Assembly: GCF_005502275.1 (NCBI RefSeq) | Contig: NZ_SWLZ01000007.1 | Location: 1 to 64,000 of the forward strand | DNA length: 64,000 nucleotides | From: Robertmurraya siralis | GTDB lineage: Bacteria > Bacillota > Bacilli > Bacillales > Cytobacillaceae | Direction of reading: 5' to 3' | Shown here: positions 1 through 8,135 of the stretch, one piece after another | Numbering within the stretch: the first letter of the stretch is position 1 | Layout of the letters: each line of letters begins with the position of its first letter | Program-made: the position numbers and the translations under genes | Notes under the pieces: generated by a model | Databases searched by the model: none | What the model was told of the DNA's origin: nothing | What the model saw: only the letters and a program-made list of their open reading frames with translations

Positions 1-31
1 ATTACTACAATAATAAGCGTATAAAAGTAAA

Positions 32-78
32 ATTGGCTGGTTTAAGTCCAATACAATACCGAACTCAAACCAGCCAAT
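32..78. repeat. 12-bp inverted repeat (hairpin)
   Basis: Two perfect 12-base arms (ATTGGCTGGTTT at 32-43 and its complement at 67-78) enclose 23 bases. No T-run follows directly. It could be the stem of a terminator for a gene that ends left of the window, or a protein-binding palindrome; no neighbour settles this. Confidence 0.5.
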
Positions 79-107
79 CAGCTGCTTAATAAAAACTCTA
101 ACTTTGT

Positions 108-137
108 GGGGTCACCACCAACCCCTTAGGTTTTTTT
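108..137 (+). terminator. Possible weak terminator
   Basis: A five-base stem (GGGGT at 108-112, ACCCC at 121-125) is followed after five bases by seven Ts. The short stem and the gap before the T-run make this weak. It would end transcription from a gene left of the window. Confidence 0.35.
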
Positions 138-215
138 ATCGTTTGTATGGCGATGATCAGTAAAGTATTTCTCTCCTTTTTCACTAATAAGTTATGTTCC
201 TCAACTTCACGATAA

Positions 216-260
216 TGTAAGAATTTTCGTCACGAAATCGTAAGAAGTGATTGCTATACT
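216..260 (+). promoter_or_regulatory. Promoter of ABC operon with direct repeats (possible response-regulator site)
   Basis: TATACT at 255-260 is preceded by TGC, giving an extended -10. At the -35 position (about 232-237) there is no TTGACA-like hexamer. The heptamer GTAAGAA occurs at 217-223 and again at 240-246, in the same orientation and about two helical turns apart, covering the -35 region. This is the usual layout for a promoter activated by an OmpR-type regulator; the linked regulator at 3604 is the obvious candidate. Regulation is inferred. Confidence 0.45.
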
Positions 261-301
261 TACTTTTAACAAGTGGTGATAGAAATTGGAGGAGAGTAGA
301 A

Positions 302-985
302 ATGAGTATTTTAGCAACCAATAAGCTCAGAAAGATTTACGGAGAAGGAGATAGCGAAGTTCGGGCCCTTGATGGAGTTTCTATCAGCATAGACGAAGGG
401 GAATTTGTGGCAATCATCGGAACGTCTGGAAGTGGGAAGTCGACATTATTAAATATGTTGGGCGGTCTTGATCGTCCTACTTCTGGTCATGTTATGTTCA
501 GGAACAGGGACATTTATACAATGAAAGATGAGGAACTAACCATTTTTCGCCGACGTAACATTGGATTTGTCTTTCAAAATTATAATTTGGTTCCAATTCT
601 CAATGTATATGAAAATATTGTTTTGCCTATCGAGCTTGATGGTGCGAACCCAGATAAACGCTTTATTAATGAAATTATCGAGACTCTAGGTCTTGAAAAT
701 AAGTTGACCGCAATGCCAAATAATCTTTCTGGAGGACAGCAACAAAGGGTGGCGATTGCAAGAGCTTTAGCAGCTAAACCGGCAATTATTCTTGCCGATG
801 AGCCTACTGGTAATTTGGATAGTAAAACGAGTCTTGATGTATTATTGCTGATGCAAACGATAAGTCGGCGCTATCACCAAACGACAGTGATGATCACGCA
901 TGATGAAGAAATTGCCCAAATGGCAGAGCGAATGATTCGAATTGAAGACGGAAAAGTTGCCAAGGAGACGAAGGAGCATGCATAA
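302..985 (+). CDS. ABC transporter ATP-binding protein (MacB/BceA-like)
   Basis: ATPase of an ABC exporter that would energise the permease encoded immediately downstream, at the inner face of the membrane. The 227-residue protein shows, in order, a Walker A motif (GTSGSGKS, about residue 40), a Q-loop region, the signature LSGGQQQR, Walker B followed by the LolD/MacB/BceA-style DEPTGNLDS, and an H-loop (MITHD). The start at 302 is chosen because GGAGGAG lies at 288-294; an upstream in-frame start at 251 has no ribosome site. The stop overlaps the permease start by 8 bases. Together with the regulator and kinase downstream it resembles modules that sense and expel peptide antibiotics or remodel the envelope; the substrate cannot be read from the sequence. 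Confidence 0.93.
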   Translation: MSILATNKLRKIYGEGDSEVRALDGVSISIDEGEFVAIIGTSGSGKSTLLNMLGGLDRPTSGHVMFRNRDIYTMKDEELTIFRRRNIGFVFQNYNLVPILNVYENIVLPIELDGANPDKRFINEIIETLGLENKLTAMPNNLSGGQQQRVAIARALAAKPAIILADEPTGNLDSKTSLDVLLLMQTISRRYHQTTVMITHDEEIAQMAERMIRIEDGKVAKETKEHA

Positions 986-3521
986 AAATAATAATCAAAC
1001 AGCAATTAAACGTCTTTCCAAACGCTCCATTCAAAAAAACCGAACAAGAAACATGTTTGCTGTTATGGCAATCATTTTAACTACTTATATGATTGCTACT
1101 GTATTTAGTATTGGCATAAGCTTTGCGAAGAATTATTCCACCATGACAATAAGAGCGGCTGGAACAACGGCTTCTATCTTTCTCGATCATCCTACAGAGG
1201 AACAATATTATAAAATTAAACAGCTTGACTATATAGAAGCGGCTGGAATTCAAGTGAAAGCTGGGACAATTGAGCAGTATAAAGAAGATAACGCAAATGT
1301 TGCGATTCCTATGATTTTCTATGATGAAAGTCAGTGGGAAAGTATGTATACTCCTGCCATTAGTCATATAAACGGAGACTATCCTGTTCGGAAAAATGAA
1401 ATGATGTTATCTGTAGAAGCATTGAGCCTGCTCGGAATAGAGAATCCTAAATTGGATATGACAATTCCTCTTTCCTATGTTACCCAAAATGGTGAAATGT
1501 CAGAGAGTTTTCGACTTTCTGGCTGGTTTACAAATTACAAAGACTATGGAAATGGTGGAGTAGGGATAGCTCTTGTCTCTCAACAATATATAAAAAACAG
1601 CGGCTTTACGTTGGAGGAGAATGGGATCTTATCGATTTCAACAAAAATAGGAGCACAGAAGGAAGAGGCTTATTCAAAAATAGAAAAAGATATAGCGTTA
1701 AAACCTGGACAAGAGCTTTATAGAGCTTTTGATACAAGTGAAGAAAGCTCAAATATTACAATGACCGCAATAGCAGTAATATGTTCAATCTCCCTTTTTA
1801 TTGTATTAAGTGGCTATTTGCTTATTTACAATGTGGTCTACATATCTGTTGCAAAGGATATTCGCTTTTATGGAATGTTAAAAGTTATTGGTGCTTCGCC
1901 AAAACAAATTAGAAAGGTTGTACGTAATCAAGTATACCGTCTATCATTTGTCGCCATTCCGTTAGGGTTAGCTTTAAGCTTTATAACTTCTTTTGGTGTT
2001 GTGCCAATGGCGATGAAAATATTTCAGGATGACAGCATGTACAGTGCGATGCCAAATGATCTTTCTTTTCATCCGATTATTTTTGTTGGAACAGCCTTGT
2101 TTGCTTTTTTCACAATCTTTCTTAGTTGTCGTAAACCTGCAAAAATGGCTGGAAGTGTTTCACCAATAGAGGCGTTGCGGTATACAGGTGTTGTGAGCAA
2201 GAAAAAAAATAGAAGTTCTACAAAAGGTAGCAAACTTCATCGCATGGCACTTCATAATGTTTTTCGAGTGAAGAAAAGGGCATTTCTTGTATTTGCCTCT
2301 TTAACACTGGGAATTCTCACTTTGCTTAGCGTAAACGGCTTTCTGGATAGTTTGAAAGTGGAAAACTATCTTGATACTTACTACCCTGATGACTTTGTCT
2401 ATCAAAGTACAGCAGTGGATAAAGAGGTATTTGATGATCATTTTTTAGCAAAGCTATCCAAAATGGACGAGATTTCAGAGATGGAGATCATTACATCTGT
2501 ACGTTCAGGTGTTGTGTATGATGATGTGCTGTTAACGCCCATTTTAAAAGGAGTATATTATCATGATCCGTATTTTAAGGGACAGGAACAATTTACATCA
2601 TATAAAGAATTTCTCTCACATGTAGAAAGTCTTGAGGATTATGGAACGAGACTGATTGCCGTTGGTGACGATTATGTCGAATCTTATAACAAGACCCATC
2701 ATCAGCAAATAGATTTAAGGGCATTCAAAAAAGGAGAAACGGTCATCATTAGCAATTCCATGAACTATGAAAATATGGAAAATATGATTGGAAAAAAAGT
2801 TGTTTTAAAAGAAAAGGATACGAACAAAGAAACTTCGGTTATGATTGGTGGAGTTTTTAATTCGAAAGAAAGTGAATACGAGCTCTATTCTTATAGGTTT
2901 GGTGAAATACCAGCTATCTATGTTAGTGAGACGTTTATGAATAAATTTACCAATAATGCCACAGCATTTTTTATAAAAATGAATGTTGATGATTCAAGAG
3001 AACCAGCTGTGAAAAACAGGTTAAAAAATATAAATACACAAGTTTCGTCTGGAGAATATGTATTTGAAGCTAAATCCGACGTGACAGCCGCTTTTGATTC
3101 AACGATAACGAGCATGAATATATTAGCAGATAGTATCTCGATACTTCTTATTTTCATTGGATTGTTAAACTTTGTTAATGTTATGGTAACAGGTGTGCAT
3201 AGTCGACTTAAGGAATTGGCTGTATTGGAGAGTATTGGAATGACCAAGAAACAAGTTCATCGAATGCTTACTTACGAAGGCTTCTATTATGCGTTCATTA
3301 CATTGATAATAATGATGACACTTGGGAATGCAGTGATTTATGCAATGTCTGTTGTCACTCCAAAAATTGCTGATTATGCTACTTTTGACTATCCTTTCAT
3401 TCTGATGAGTACATTGATTGTAATCATTTTTATGATTTGTCTGCTAGTACCGAATATTATTTACAGGCTAATTGTAAAAGATAGCGTCACCGAAAGACTT
3501 CGTGAAACGGAAACTAACTAG
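978..3521 (+). CDS. FtsX-type ABC transporter permease
   Basis: Membrane partner of the preceding ATPase, 847 residues. One N-terminal membrane segment (about 30-50) is followed by a large extracytoplasmic region, then three segments (about 265-400), a linker, another single segment (about 440), a second large outer region and a final three-segment block (about 720-840). This is a duplicated FtsX-domain layout (two 1+3 units). It differs from BceB, which has ten segments and a single outer domain, and is closer to MacB-like or lipoprotein-release permeases. The start at 978 overlaps the ATPase stop and has AGGAG at 963-967; a longer reading frame from 942 has a charged extension lacking its own ribosome site. 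The ligand is unknown. Confidence 0.9.
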   Translation: MHKNNNQTAIKRLSKRSIQKNRTRNMFAVMAIILTTYMIATVFSIGISFAKNYSTMTIRAAGTTASIFLDHPTEEQYYKIKQLDYIEAAGIQVKAGTIEQYKEDNANVAIPMIFYDESQWESMYTPAISHINGDYPVRKNEMMLSVEALSLLGIENPKLDMTIPLSYVTQNGEMSESFRLSGWFTNYKDYGNGGVGIALVSQQYIKNSGFTLEENGILSISTKIGAQKEEAYSKIEKDIALKPGQELYRAFDTSEESSNITMTAIAVICSISLFIVLSGYLLIYNVVYISVAKDIRFYGMLKVIGASPKQIRKVVRNQVYRLSFVAIPLGLALSFITSFGVVPMAMKIFQDDSMYSAMPNDLSFHPIIFVGTALFAFFTIFLSCRKPAKMAGSVSPIEALRYTGVVSKKKNRSSTKGSKLHRMALHNVFRVKKRAFLVFASLTLGILTLLSVNGFLDSLKVENYLDTYYPDDFVYQSTAVDKEVFDDHFLAKLSKMDEISEMEIITSVRSGVVYDDVLLTPILKGVYYHDPYFKGQEQFTSYKEFLSHVESLEDYGTRLIAVGDDYVESYNKTHHQQIDLRAFKKGETVIISNSMNYENMENMIGKKVVLKEKDTNKETSVMIGGVFNSKESEYELYSYRFGEIPAIYVSETFMNKFTNNATAFFIKMNVDDSREPAVKNRLKNINTQVSSGEYVFEAKSDVTAAFDSTITSMNILADSISILLIFIGLLNFVNVMVTGVHSRLKELAVLESIGMTKKQVHRMLTYEGFYYAFITLIIMMTLGNAVIYAMSVVTPKIADYATFDYPFILMSTLIVIIFMICLLVPNIIYRLIVKDSVTERLRETETN

Positions 3522-3603
3522 CGAGAAACTTAGGATATATATAAATCGTCCTAATATGATAGAGAAGTCTTTCTCACTATACGATTTAAGGTAGGTGAAA
3601 ATC

Positions 3604-4284
3604 ATGGCAACGATTCTTCTATTAGAAGATGACAGGCTCTTAAACAGAGGAATTCAACTTGCATTAGAAAAGGACAAGCATGAAGTAGTTGTCGCTTATA
3701 ATTTTTTTGAAGGGGTTGAAAATTACTCAAAACAACATTTTGACCTATTTTTATTAGATATATGTTTACCTGATGGCAATGGTTTAATGTTCTGTAAAAA
3801 AATCCGTGAAAACAGTAGCTGTCCTATTATTTTCTTAACAGCCAATGATACGGAGCGAGATATGTTAGAGGGGTTTCATGCTGGGTGTGATGATTATATG
3901 GCTAAACCATTTTCCATTGAGGTGCTCAGGCATAAAGTAAAGGCTATTCTCCGGTGCTTTCAAAACAATAACGAGGAACAGAAACGATTCCAATACAAGG
4001 ATTTAGAGGTTAACTTTGAGCGTATGCTTGTCAAAAAAAATAAGGTAGAGTGTAAATTAACAGCAAAAGAGTATAAATTACTTGAATACATGATTATAAA
4101 TAGAGGTAAGGTTCTAACTCGTTCTATGCTTTTAGAACGAGTTTGGGACGTTGATGGGGATTATATTGATGAGAATACGTTAAGTGTTCATATTCGTCGT
4201 TTGCGACAAAAACTGGAGGACGATGTGAAAAATCCTCGATATATTATTACTGTATTTGGTATTGGTTATACCTTCGGAGCGTAA
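3604..4284 (+). CDS. OmpR-family response regulator
   Basis: DNA-binding response regulator of 226 residues. The receiver domain has the acidic pair at 9-10, the phospho-acceptor Asp52 in LLDICLPDG and the conserved Lys in AKPF. A C-terminal winged helix of the OmpR/PhoB type follows (about 130-226, ending in a beta-hairpin with GIGYTFG). ATG at 3604 is preferred over the upstream GTG at 3595, because the ribosome site AGGTAGGTG would overlap the latter. Its stop overlaps the kinase start by one base (TAATG), so the two are translationally coupled. Placed 82 bases after the permease, it probably controls the ABC genes. Confidence 0.93.
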   Translation: MATILLLEDDRLLNRGIQLALEKDKHEVVVAYNFFEGVENYSKQHFDLFLLDICLPDGNGLMFCKKIRENSSCPIIFLTANDTERDMLEGFHAGCDDYMAKPFSIEVLRHKVKAILRCFQNNNEEQKRFQYKDLEVNFERMLVKKNKVECKLTAKEYKLLEYMIINRGKVLTRSMLLERVWDVDGDYIDENTLSVHIRRLRQKLEDDVKNPRYIITVFGIGYTFGA

Positions 4285-5306
4285 TGATGAAAAAAACAGA
4301 ACAATTACGAAAAGGGATCTATCTAATTTCCATTGTCATTGCGTTGGCGATTCCGATTATTGCATGGTTAATCAATGAAAGAGCATCAATCATTTTTTTA
4401 TGTGGGGTAGGAACCTTTACATTGTTTTTGGCATTAATATTTATGGATAACCTCTATAAATCTCATATAGACAGGATGCTCATTGACCTTTCAAATCTTA
4501 TTGATAGAATGATTGACTTAGAAGAGCGGCAAGTTTTTTCAGATGTAGAAGATACCTTGCTTTCAAAGCTACAATATCAGGTGATCAAACTAAGCGGTAT
4601 CTTAAGAGCGCAAAATAAGGCAATGAATCAGGAAAAAAACGAAATCAAATCCCTGATTTCGGATATTTCGCATCAAATAAAAACACCCGTTGCCTCTTTA
4701 AAAATGTTTAGTGATTTGTTGCAGGAGCCGAATTTAACAGCAGAGCAGCATCGAGAGTATTATCAAATGTATAGTCAATCACTTGAAAGACTTGCCTTTT
4801 TAGTAGATAACTTGATAAAAATGTCCCGCCTTGAAGGTGGAATTATTGAATTAAAGATGCAGATGGAAAGTGTAAATGATGTTATTCTTCAGGCGGTAAA
4901 ACAAGTATATGAGAAAGCAAAGAAAAAAAATATTGATCTTTTATTTGAAGAGAATAAAGAAACGATGATTATTTTGGATAAAAAGTGGACCATTGAGGCC
5001 ATTTTTAATGTATTGGATAACGCTGTGAAATATACTCATGCGGGAGGCAAGGTCGCTATTTCGGTGATGAGCTATGAATTTTTTGTTCGCATAGACATTT
5101 CTGATAATGGCATAGGCATTAGGGAGCAAGAACTAGCAAAAATTTTCAAGCGGTTTTATCGCGGGCAAAATACAGTTGATGTGGAAGGGATAGGAATTGG
5201 TCTTTATATTTCTCGGAAAATTATTACCGAACAAGGTGGTTATATAAAAGTACAATCTTGTAAAAATGGCAGTATTTTTTCGGTGTTCTTACCTCTAAAT
5301 AGATAA
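4284..5306 (+). CDS. Sensor histidine kinase with very short outer loop
   Basis: Membrane kinase of 340 residues that should phosphorylate the regulator encoded just upstream. Two membrane helices lie within residues 10-60, separated by only a handful of residues, so there is no extracytoplasmic sensor domain. This is the intramembrane-sensing architecture of BceS/VraS-like kinases that depend on an ABC transporter for sensing. The H-box is ISHQIKTP (His about 130), the N-box NVLDNAVKY, with DNGIGI and GIGIGLY as G-boxes. ATG at 4284 overlaps the regulator stop; a second ATG at 4287 is possible. Sensing through the linked permease is inference from the architecture. Confidence 0.92.
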   Translation: MMKKTEQLRKGIYLISIVIALAIPIIAWLINERASIIFLCGVGTFTLFLALIFMDNLYKSHIDRMLIDLSNLIDRMIDLEERQVFSDVEDTLLSKLQYQVIKLSGILRAQNKAMNQEKNEIKSLISDISHQIKTPVASLKMFSDLLQEPNLTAEQHREYYQMYSQSLERLAFLVDNLIKMSRLEGGIIELKMQMESVNDVILQAVKQVYEKAKKKNIDLLFEENKETMIILDKKWTIEAIFNVLDNAVKYTHAGGKVAISVMSYEFFVRIDISDNGIGIREQELAKIFKRFYRGQNTVDVEGIGIGLYISRKIITEQGGYIKVQSCKNGSIFSVFLPLNR

Positions 5307-5344
5307 GCATGTATAATGAAGAGATAGAATGTACATGCTTATCT
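5301..5344 (+). terminator. 13-bp inverted repeat after kinase gene
   Basis: Perfect 13-base arms at 5301-5313 and 5332-5344 overlap the kinase stop codon. The T-tract that follows is poor, so this may be a terminator of the ABC/two-component operon or an mRNA-stabilising hairpin. The remaining bases up to 5520 show no credible gene. Confidence 0.5.
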
Positions 5345-5520
5345 CCAGTAATTATTATGCTTATATTTTTAAATTTGATCATGTCCAAAACGAATACTTT
5401 AATTTTTCTTACTCTTCATTTTATACAGATTGAAAGAGCAGTGGGAAAAGAGGTAATAAGTAATTTAAGAGTACTGTTAGTAGAGTGTATTTTGTAAAAA
5501 TGTGAGAGTTGGTGAGGAAT

Positions 5521-6285
5521 ATGGAAGTTTTTTTAAAAAGATTATCCCAACATAGAGATAAATTAAGTCAATTAGAAAAACAGGTGATGGAATATATTTT
5601 GGAGAATCCTGAACGTATTGCTCATTCCAATTTAAAGGACTTATCCAGGGAATTATTTGTCTCTACTGCAACGATTAGCAGAACATGCAAGCAGCTCGGA
5701 TATGATGGATTTCAAGATCTTAAATATACATTAAGTAAATATATGACTCGGGAGAGGGAAGAAGAAATGACTACTTCTCCTAATGGTTTATCCTCTCATA
5801 TTCACCGAGTAAAAAAGGAATTGGAATTAACATTACAGCAAATTGATGAAAAACAGATGATGAAAGCAGCCCAGTATATAAAAGAAAGTAATTATGTAGA
5901 ATTTTTTGGGGTGGGTGCGTCTCTGCCAGTTTGTGTTGATGCAGCAAGGAAGCTTACATTTTCAGGGAAAATATGCAATGCACGTGAGGATTGGGATGAA
6001 CTTCGAAGTGTTGCTAATAGTATGGGAGAGAATGATTTAGCGATTTTGGTTTCGTATAGCGGAGAGACGTTACATATTTTAGAGTTTTCCAATATTTTAA
6101 AAGAAAGAAAGGTCAAAACAATTGCATTAGTAGGTAGAAAAAATAGTCGCTTAAAGGAGGAAGTGGACCTAACTTTCCATGCTTATATTACGAGCTGTTA
6201 TGATGGAGAGCTCGATATGAGTTCAAGATTTCCATTGGCCGTCCTTTTAGATTTCATTATCCTTACCTATTTAAACAAGCTTTGA
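5521..6285 (+). CDS. MurR/RpiR-family transcriptional regulator
   Basis: Sugar-phosphate-responsive regulator of 254 residues. The N-terminal HTH_6 domain (about 1-77) contains the helix-turn-helix in LFVSTATISRTCKQLG. The C-terminal half is a SIS domain (about 105-250) with the phospho-sugar binding signature region around VSYSGET. ATG at 5521 follows GGTGAGG at 5511-5517. It lies 173 bases upstream of malX-malY in the same orientation and is the likely regulator of that pair, taking the place that MalI (LacI family) has beside malXY in E. coli. The inducer is unknown; an alpha-glucoside 6-phosphate or amino-sugar phosphate would fit the family. Confidence 0.9.
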   Translation: MEVFLKRLSQHRDKLSQLEKQVMEYILENPERIAHSNLKDLSRELFVSTATISRTCKQLGYDGFQDLKYTLSKYMTREREEEMTTSPNGLSSHIHRVKKELELTLQQIDEKQMMKAAQYIKESNYVEFFGVGASLPVCVDAARKLTFSGKICNAREDWDELRSVANSMGENDLAILVSYSGETLHILEFSNILKERKVKTIALVGRKNSRLKEEVDLTFHAYITSCYDGELDMSSRFPLAVLLDFIILTYLNKL

Positions 6286-6345
6286 TCAAGCTAACATTTT
6301 TTACTTTGTGATATGCACTCCTTTTCACTTAAGAAAAAGACTTAA

Positions 6346-6360
6346 TGTAAGCGCTGTACA
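6346..6360. promoter_or_regulatory. Palindromic operator-like site upstream of malX
   Basis: The 15-base sequence TGTAAGCGCTGTACA is a near-perfect palindrome around AGCGCT. It lies just before a TACAAT -10 candidate at 6376-6381. It could be bound by the adjacent RpiR-type regulator, or be a second, weaker CcpA site. The assignment is inference from position and symmetry. Confidence 0.4.
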
Positions 6361-6386
6361 AAAAATGTATCGCCGTACAATCATCT

Positions 6387-6400
6387 TGAAAACGCTTGCT
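6387..6400. promoter_or_regulatory. cre site (CcpA) before malX
   Basis: TGAAAACGCTTGCT matches the Bacillus catabolite-responsive element consensus TGWAARCGYTWNCW at every position. It lies just downstream of the TACAAT candidate -10, around the expected transcription start, where CcpA binding would repress. It predicts glucose repression of malX-malY. Confidence 0.75.
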
Positions 6401-6458
6401 GTAGCCTGTAGCGGGAGTTATTCTAGCGATAGAGTATGGAGATAAAGGAGATGCAGAT

Positions 6459-8021
6459 ATGGGAAAGGACAGAAGTGTAAGGTCAAAGTTTTGGGAGTTT
6501 TTTCAGGGACTAGGCAAAACGTTCATGCTGCCTGTAGCATTGCTAGCTTTCATGGGGTTAATGCTAGGGATTGGCAGTTCGTTTACGAGTTCTTCAACCA
6601 TTGAAACAATACCGTTTTTAGGAAATTCTGTTTTACAAACGATTTTTAGCTTTTTGTCGACAATCGGCGGATTTGCATTTACGTATTTACCCGTTTTATT
6701 TGCTATGGCTATCCCGTTAGGGCTTGTTCGTTATGAAAAAGGAGTTGCTGCTTTTTCTGGATTTGTCGGATTCGTTATTATGCATTTATCGATTAATTTT
6801 TATTTAACCGAAACAAATCAATTAGCAGAGGCAGATAAATTACGAGAAGCCGGTCAAGGAATGGTAATGGGCATTCAAACATTAGAAATGGGTGTTCTTG
6901 GCGGCATTATTGTCGGAATTATTGTTTATTTATTGCACAATCGTTTTTATGATATTCAATTGCCTAACTCATTTGCTTTCTTTGGCGGGGCTCGTTTTGT
7001 CCCCATTATTACAGCATTCACATTAGCGATAGTCGGAATCGTATTACCGATGATTTGGCCAATTTTCGCCATGGCTATCACTGGAATTGGAAATACGATT
7101 CAAAAGGCGGGCGTATTCGGGCCATTTTTGTTTGGTGCAGGGGAACGTTTACTACTTCCATTTGGGCTCCATCATATACTTGTTGCCATGATTCGCTTTA
7201 CAGAGGCAGGGGGTACACAAATTGTTGATGGTCAAACGATTTCTGGAGCATTAAATATTTTTTATGCACAACTGCAAAGTGGTGCTCCTATTAGTCCATC
7301 AGCAACAGCATTTCTCTCTCAAGGAAAAATGCCAACCTTTATGTTCGGACTGCCAGCAGTTGCTCTAGCAATCTATCATACTGCACGTCCTGAAAACCGC
7401 AAAAAAATTAAAGGTTTATTAATCTCTGGTTTTATTGCTACATTTGTGACAGGGATTACGGAGCCAATTGAGTTTTTATTCTTATTTATTGCTCCAGTAT
7501 TATATGGAATTCATGTCATCTTGACAGGACTAGGCTTTATGGTCATGGCTCTGCTTGGTGTTGTGATTGGCAATACAGATGGCGGTATTTTAGATTTCCT
7601 TATTTTTGGAGTGTTACAAGGAATGGATACGAAATGGTATCTTGTTCTAGTTGTTGGTGTGATTTGGTTTGCAATCTATTATATCGTTTTCCGCTATGCT
7701 ATTTTGAAATTCAATTTAAAAACACCAGGTCGTGAGGAAATTGCTGAAGATGTGAGCACGAAAGAGGTAGCTTATAAGAAAAATGGAAAATATGACGTCG
7801 AGCGTATTTTAGCAGCCTTAGGAGGAAAAGAGAACCTCGATTCACTTGATAATTGTGTGACACGTTTACGTATAGTGGTTGATGATATGAACAAAGTCAA
7901 TCAAGAAGAGTTAAAAAGCTGCGGCGCACTTGGAGTAGTGGTTCTTGATGAACACAATGTACAGGTCATTATTGGAACGCAAGTAGCAGCAGTGAAAACG
8001 GAGCTTGAAAAAATGATTTAA
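6459..8021 (+). CDS. malX: PTS EIIBC, glucose/maltose type (MalX)
   Basis: Sugar-specific permease of the phosphotransferase system, 520 residues. The membrane IIC domain covers about 1-410 with roughly ten hydrophobic segments and the strongly conserved GERLLLPFGLHHILV stretch. A short linker leads to a IIB domain whose phosphorylated cysteine lies in LDNCVTRLR (about residue 468). I recognise the whole length as an E. coli MalX orthologue, from the WEFFQ.LGKTFMLPVALL opening onward. No IIA domain is fused and none lies nearby, so phosphate would come from a IIA elsewhere. AAAGGAG at 6444-6450 sets the start. It pairs with malY downstream. The natural substrate of MalX is not firmly known even in E. 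coli. Confidence 0.93.
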   Translation: MGKDRSVRSKFWEFFQGLGKTFMLPVALLAFMGLMLGIGSSFTSSSTIETIPFLGNSVLQTIFSFLSTIGGFAFTYLPVLFAMAIPLGLVRYEKGVAAFSGFVGFVIMHLSINFYLTETNQLAEADKLREAGQGMVMGIQTLEMGVLGGIIVGIIVYLLHNRFYDIQLPNSFAFFGGARFVPIITAFTLAIVGIVLPMIWPIFAMAITGIGNTIQKAGVFGPFLFGAGERLLLPFGLHHILVAMIRFTEAGGTQIVDGQTISGALNIFYAQLQSGAPISPSATAFLSQGKMPTFMFGLPAVALAIYHTARPENRKKIKGLLISGFIATFVTGITEPIEFLFLFIAPVLYGIHVILTGLGFMVMALLGVVIGNTDGGILDFLIFGVLQGMDTKWYLVLVVGVIWFAIYYIVFRYAILKFNLKTPGREEIAEDVSTKEVAYKKNGKYDVERILAALGGKENLDSLDNCVTRLRIVVDDMNKVNQEELKSCGALGVVVLDEHNVQVIIGTQVAAVKTELEKMI

Positions 8022-8135
8022 AAGAATAGCGGAAACGGTTTGTTTTGCATGTTAGAGAAGGAAAAATGAAAAGTCATAATTCCTCCTTTATAATAGCAAG
8101 CTTACCGTTAGAGCTAGAACAACGAGGTTAGAACA

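Noticed and set aside
5309-5497. 62-codon plus-strand frame after the kinase gene
   Set aside because: It starts inside the inverted repeat that closes the operon, has no ribosome site and codes for a random hydrophobic peptide.
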